Source: an uncultured Alphaproteobacteria bacterium (lineage in GTDB: Bacteria > Pseudomonadota > Alphaproteobacteria > Caulobacterales > Caulobacteraceae). Taken from it: DNA of 35,106 bases. Below the pieces are notes generated by a model. The model was not told where the DNA came from. It saw only the letters and a list, made by a program, of their open reading frames with translations, and ran no database searches. Positions 32,486 through 35,106 of the stretch are shown here, in pieces (position 1 is the first letter of the stretch; every line of letters begins with the position of its first letter). A program made the translations under genes and the position numbers. The stretch is from assembly GCA_903909375.1 (NCBI GenBank), contig CAIVVM010000067.1, forward strand, positions 1 through 35,106, given 5' to 3'.

Positions 32486-34708
32486 ATGGGCGAGACCGAA
32501 TCTTCCATGTCCCTGTCGCGCGCCACCGCCGATCCGGCCGGACAGGGCCTTCAGGGCCGCTACAGCGCTGTTCGCCAGGCGACGGAGGGCCTGACGCGAT
32601 CCTTGACCCCTGAGGACATGGCGGCCCAGTCGATGTCCGACGCCAGCCCCACCAAATGGCATCTGGCGCATACGACGTGGTTCTTCGAGACCTTCCTGCT
32701 GGTTCCAGGAGTGGCCGGTTACAAGGTCTTCGATCCCCGGTTCAGCTACCTGTTCAACTCGTACTACGAGGCCGTCGGACCCCGGCAGCCGAGACCGGCG
32801 CGGGGGATGCTGACCCGGCCGTCGCTGGCCGATGTGATGGCCTACCGGGCCCATGTGGATGCCGCCATGACCCGGCTCTTTGCCACCCGGGCGGACCCGG
32901 CGATGCAGGACCTGGTCGAACTGGGTCTGGCGCATGAGGAGCAGCATCAGGAGTTGATGCTGATGGACATCCTGCACCTCTTCGCCCGGTCGCCGCTTTC
33001 GCCCGCCTTTGCGCCGCCGCGTCCCGCAACGCCTCGCCAGCCTCTGTCCCCTCTCACCTATGTCGGATTTCAGGGTGGCCTGGTCCAGATCGGCCATGGC
33101 GGGGAAGACTTCGCGTTCGACAACGAGCGTCCCGCCCACCGTGTATGGCTGGAACCCTTCCGCATCGCCGACCGTCTCGTCACCAATTCAGAGTGGCTGG
33201 CGTTCATGGCGGACGGCGGCTATCGCCGGGCGGAACTCTGGCTGGCGGACGGCTGGGCCCTGGCGCAGGCCGAAGGCTGGCGAGCGCCGATCTACTGGCG
33301 TGACGACGACGGTGAATGGCGCGTCATGAGCTTGCATGGTCTCAGGGTGCTCGATCCCTCGGCGCCGGTCAGCCATGTGAGCTACTACGAGGCCGATGCC
33401 TATGCGGCCTGGGCCGGCGTCCGGCTGCCGACCGAGGCTGAATGGGAACATGCCGCAGCCTCCACCAGTTTCCAGAATAGCGAGCCTGGCCGAGGTCAGC
33501 TTGACGCGTGTGCGGCATTGTCCGGAGCCGGGCTCCGGCAGATGGCCGGTGAGCTCTGGCAATGGACGCGCAGCGCCTATCTGGCCTATCCGGGCTTCCG
33601 TACCGCGCCCGGCGCGGTGGGGGAGTACAACGGCAAGTTCATGTCGGGCCAGTTCGTGTTGCGAGGCGGCGCGTGCGTCACGCCTGCCGGTCACACCCGG
33701 CCCAGCTACCGAAATTTCTTCCATCCGGGCCAGCGCTGGATGTTCTCAGGGGTCCGGTTGGCCTGTGACGGCGCCGGAGACGGGCTTGAGGTTTCGGATT
33801 TCGAGCAGGATGTGCTCGAGGGCCTTTCGAGACAGCGGAAGTCGATCCCGCCAAAGCACTTCTACGATGCCGCCGGGTCTGATCTGTTCGAGGCGATCAC
33901 CGGGTTACCGGAATACTACCCGACGCGGACCGAGGTGGCGCTGTTGCAGCAGGCTGCACGGGAGATCACCGCCCACATTGCGCCAGGGTCGGCGCTCGTC
34001 GAATTCGGCAGCGGCGCCAGCGTCAAGACCCGCATTCTGCTGAACGCAGCGCCACAAGTGGCGGTGTATGCGCCGATCGATATCAGCGCGTCTGCCCTCG
34101 AGGGGGCCGCTATCGGGTTGCGGGCGGACTATCCCGGACTGGAGGTTGCGCCGCTTCGCGATGATTTCACGAACGCCATCGCCTTGCCTGCTGCCTGCGA
34201 CGGGCGGCCCGTCGTGGGCTTCTTCCCGGGCTCCACCATCGGCAATTTCACGCCGTCGGAAGCACAGGCGTTTCTCAGGGGCGCCCGACGCCTGCTGGGC
34301 GACGGAGCGGCCTTTCTGGTCGGTATTGATCTGGTCAAGGACGTACCGACGCTGGTGGCTGCCTATGATGATGGCCGGGAGGTCACCGCCGCGTTCAACA
34401 AGAACCTGCTGGTTCGTATCAATCGCGAACTGGGGGGAACCTTCGATCTCTCCGCTTTCGCGCATCGCGCGCGCTGGAACGCGGCGGACAGCCGCATCGA
34501 AATGCATCTTGAAAGTCTTGAGCCCCAGGTCGTCGAAGTCCGCGGCGCGACATTCCGGTTTGAGGCAGGCGAGACCCTGCACACCGAGAATTCCCACAAG
34601 TTCACCCTGAACGGGTTTTCGGATCTTGCGCAATCCGCCGGCTGGTCGCGTGAGGCGGAGTGGGTGAGCGTCCACCCCGCCTTCGCCATTGTTCTCTTGC
34701 GCGCCTAA
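32486..34708 (+). CDS. egtB-egtD: Ergothioneine biosynthesis EgtB-EgtD fusion protein
   Basis: A 740-residue fusion of two ergothioneine enzymes. Residues about 20-428 are EgtB, the iron sulfoxide synthase. Its DinB-like part has His62 (KWHLAHTTWFFE) and His150/His154 (LAHEEQHQELMLMD) as iron ligands, and its FGE-sulfatase part ends with TRPSYRNFFHPGQRW. Residues about 438-740 are EgtD, the histidine N-alpha trimethyltransferase, with YYPTRTE, the SAM loop VEFGSGASVKT, FFPGSTIGNFTPSEA and TENSHKFTLNGF. No stop or in-frame ATG occurs at the joint (about 33770-33800). The start at 32486 (MGETESSM) is preferred; 32507 is possible, and a TTG at 32414 would add residues without domain content. In fungal Egt1 the order is reversed (EgtD then EgtB). 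The upstream 132 bases contain no clear promoter. Confidence 0.93.
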   Translation: MGETESSMSLSRATADPAGQGLQGRYSAVRQATEGLTRSLTPEDMAAQSMSDASPTKWHLAHTTWFFETFLLVPGVAGYKVFDPRFSYLFNSYYEAVGPRQPRPARGMLTRPSLADVMAYRAHVDAAMTRLFATRADPAMQDLVELGLAHEEQHQELMLMDILHLFARSPLSPAFAPPRPATPRQPLSPLTYVGFQGGLVQIGHGGEDFAFDNERPAHRVWLEPFRIADRLVTNSEWLAFMADGGYRRAELWLADGWALAQAEGWRAPIYWRDDDGEWRVMSLHGLRVLDPSAPVSHVSYYEADAYAAWAGVRLPTEAEWEHAAASTSFQNSEPGRGQLDACAALSGAGLRQMAGELWQWTRSAYLAYPGFRTAPGAVGEYNGKFMSGQFVLRGGACVTPAGHTRPSYRNFFHPGQRWMFSGVRLACDGAGDGLEVSDFEQDVLEGLSRQRKSIPPKHFYDAAGSDLFEAITGLPEYYPTRTEVALLQQAAREITAHIAPGSALVEFGSGASVKTRILLNAAPQVAVYAPIDISASALEGAAIGLRADYPGLEVAPLRDDFTNAIALPAACDGRPVVGFFPGSTIGNFTPSEAQAFLRGARRLLGDGAAFLVGIDLVKDVPTLVAAYDDGREVTAAFNKNLLVRINRELGGTFDLSAFAHRARWNAADSRIEMHLESLEPQVVEVRGATFRFEAGETLHTENSHKFTLNGFSDLAQSAGWSREAEWVSVHPAFAIVLLRA

Positions 34709-34917
34709 GAGCCCAGGGGACGGGTGCGTCCGCCGCCGCGCGAGGCTTCGCCGCCCTTGCGACCGGCTGTGGCGGCCAGCTCGCGATCCTTGGCGAAGCT
34801 GCGCTTCTCACCGGGCACGCTGGCGCCGCCCTTGCGCGCGATCTCGAGGCGTCGCTCGGGACTCATGACGGCAAAGCCGCGGCGAGCGCGAACGACAACT
34901 GGGTCAGCCATGGGCAC
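34705..34917 (-). CDS. KGG-domain general stress protein
   Basis: A 70-residue basic, glycine-rich protein with KGG-type repeats: SPERRLEIARKGGASVP followed by EKRSF and RELAATAGRKGGEAS. Such proteins (GsiB/YciG-like) are small, probably disordered and induced by stress or in stationary phase. The start is taken as GTG at 34917 because AGGAG (34926-34930) lies 8 bases upstream; the ATG at 34911 has 14 bases of spacing. Its TAG stop (rc of 34705-34707) shares the CTAA block with the EgtB-EgtD stop. An IS end lies about 50 bases before the start codon, so its native promoter may have been separated. Confidence 0.82.
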   Translation of the reverse strand: MPMADPVVVRARRGFAVMSPERRLEIARKGGASVPGEKRSFAKDRELAATAGRKGGEASRGGGRTRPLGS

Positions 34918-34969
34918 GGAATACTCTCCTCTGCATTTCGGCGGGACGACAGGGTCTCGCCCATAGCTA

Positions 34970-35106
34970 GAGCGTGACCGGATCAAGTTGCAGCATATCC
35001 GGAGTTGACGAGGTAGTTGGCGCATTCGTCGGCTGAGAAGTGGTCGAGGAGTTTGCCGATGCGTCGCCAGGTGGCCTCGACGGTGCGCTCTGCGGCTTTG
35101 CGCAGA
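34970..35106 (-). mobile_element. IS630-family element, 3' terminal fragment (right window edge)
   Basis: The same 137-base IS end as at the left edge, in inverted orientation. The transposase points into the window from the right. The TA at 34968-34969 is the presumed target duplication. Only this end is visible, so completeness is unknown. The insertion lies about 50 bases upstream of the KGG protein gene. Confidence 0.75.
34983..35105 (-). CDS. IS630-family transposase, C-terminal end (partial)
   Basis: The last 40 codons of the transposase, identical to those at 2-124, ending ADECANYLVNSGYAAT with a TGA stop at 34983-34985. The catalytic domain would lie beyond the window. Confidence 0.7.
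   Translation of the reverse strand: MRKAAERTVEATWRRIGKLLDHFSADECANYLVNSGYAAT

Larger units (their letters stand above)
34967..35106. repeat. 140-base perfect terminal inverted repeat, right copy
   Basis: Exact reverse complement of 1-140. It includes a TA dinucleotide at 34968-34969 and the IS terminus from 34970 (GAGCGTGACCGG). It ends at the window edge, as the left copy does. Confidence 0.9.

Noticed and set aside
32466..32500. GGGAAC as an ECF sigma-factor -35 element before egtB-egtD
   Set aside because: It overlaps the likely start codon, and no matching -10 element is present at the right distance.
1..35106. A composite transposon bounded by the two IS630 ends
   Set aside because: The interior carries essential genes (topA, gatCAB, pyrB, plsY) in normal chromosomal order, and IS630 elements seldom move long segments. 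Repeat-limited assembly is a simpler explanation.

Overview
The window is GC-rich (single 60-base lines of ordinary coding sequence reach about 68% GC) and carries chromosomal housekeeping genes in an alphaproteobacterial arrangement. The translationally coupled plsY-dprA and pyrB-pyrC' pairs, topA with a lysine/alanine tail, a small exported protein between gatA and gatB, and the KGG stress protein all fit a member of the Caulobacteraceae (Caulobacter/Phenylobacterium/Brevundimonas type). That placement is inference from gene content and protein similarity recalled from memory, not from a search.

Both ends of the window are the same 137-base terminal piece of an IS630-type insertion sequence, in inverted orientation and each next to a TA dinucleotide. 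Together with matching neighbouring bases they form a perfect 140-base terminal inverted repeat. This looks like a contig that stopped at two copies of a repeated IS.

From left to right: (1) 137-11524, all minus strand: Nudix hydrolase, RNase R (rnr), an alpha/beta hydrolase, a terminator hairpin, topoisomerase I (topA), DprA, PlsY, a catalytically dead dihydroorotase homologue (pyrC') coupled to aspartate carbamoyltransferase (pyrB), and RuvX/YqgF. (2) 11607-15453: gatC-gatA, a convergent small exported protein, then gatB, giving the tRNA-dependent Asp/Glu amidotransferase. The C-terminal part of gatB contains a segment of about 390 bases with clearly lower GC and unusual codons. (3) 15594-18826: a Sel1-like small protein, tRNA-Ser(GCU), an Rrf2-type regulator with a cysteine cluster, a TauE/SafE exporter, a PAS-HisKA_2-type histidine kinase, and a 54-residue membrane protein whose stop codon overlaps that of the kinase. 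(4) 18942-22058: a metallo-beta-lactamase-fold hydrolase, a lipoprotein solute-binding protein of the Opp type without its transporter, and a histidine phosphatase. (5) 22227-30514: an accessory catabolic-looking block with an FAD monooxygenase, SnoaL-like protein and ecdysteroid-kinase-like phosphotransferase (coupled by ATGA overlaps), a type I Baeyer-Villiger monooxygenase, a small membrane-anchored protein, a glutathione transferase and, on the opposite strand, an acyl-CoA ligase and kynureninase. (6) 30629-34917: a secreted CocE/NonD hydrolase, a single-polypeptide EgtB-EgtD fusion for ergothioneine synthesis, and a small KGG stress protein.

The points most worth following up are the mosaic gatB, the EgtB-EgtD fusion (domain order opposite to fungal Egt1), the coupled monooxygenase/SnoaL/kinase/BVMO block, a hairpin that places the ribosome binding site of the TauE/SafE gene in its loop, and three convergent gene pairs that share stop-codon bases. 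I see no CRISPR array, prophage or complete mobile element.
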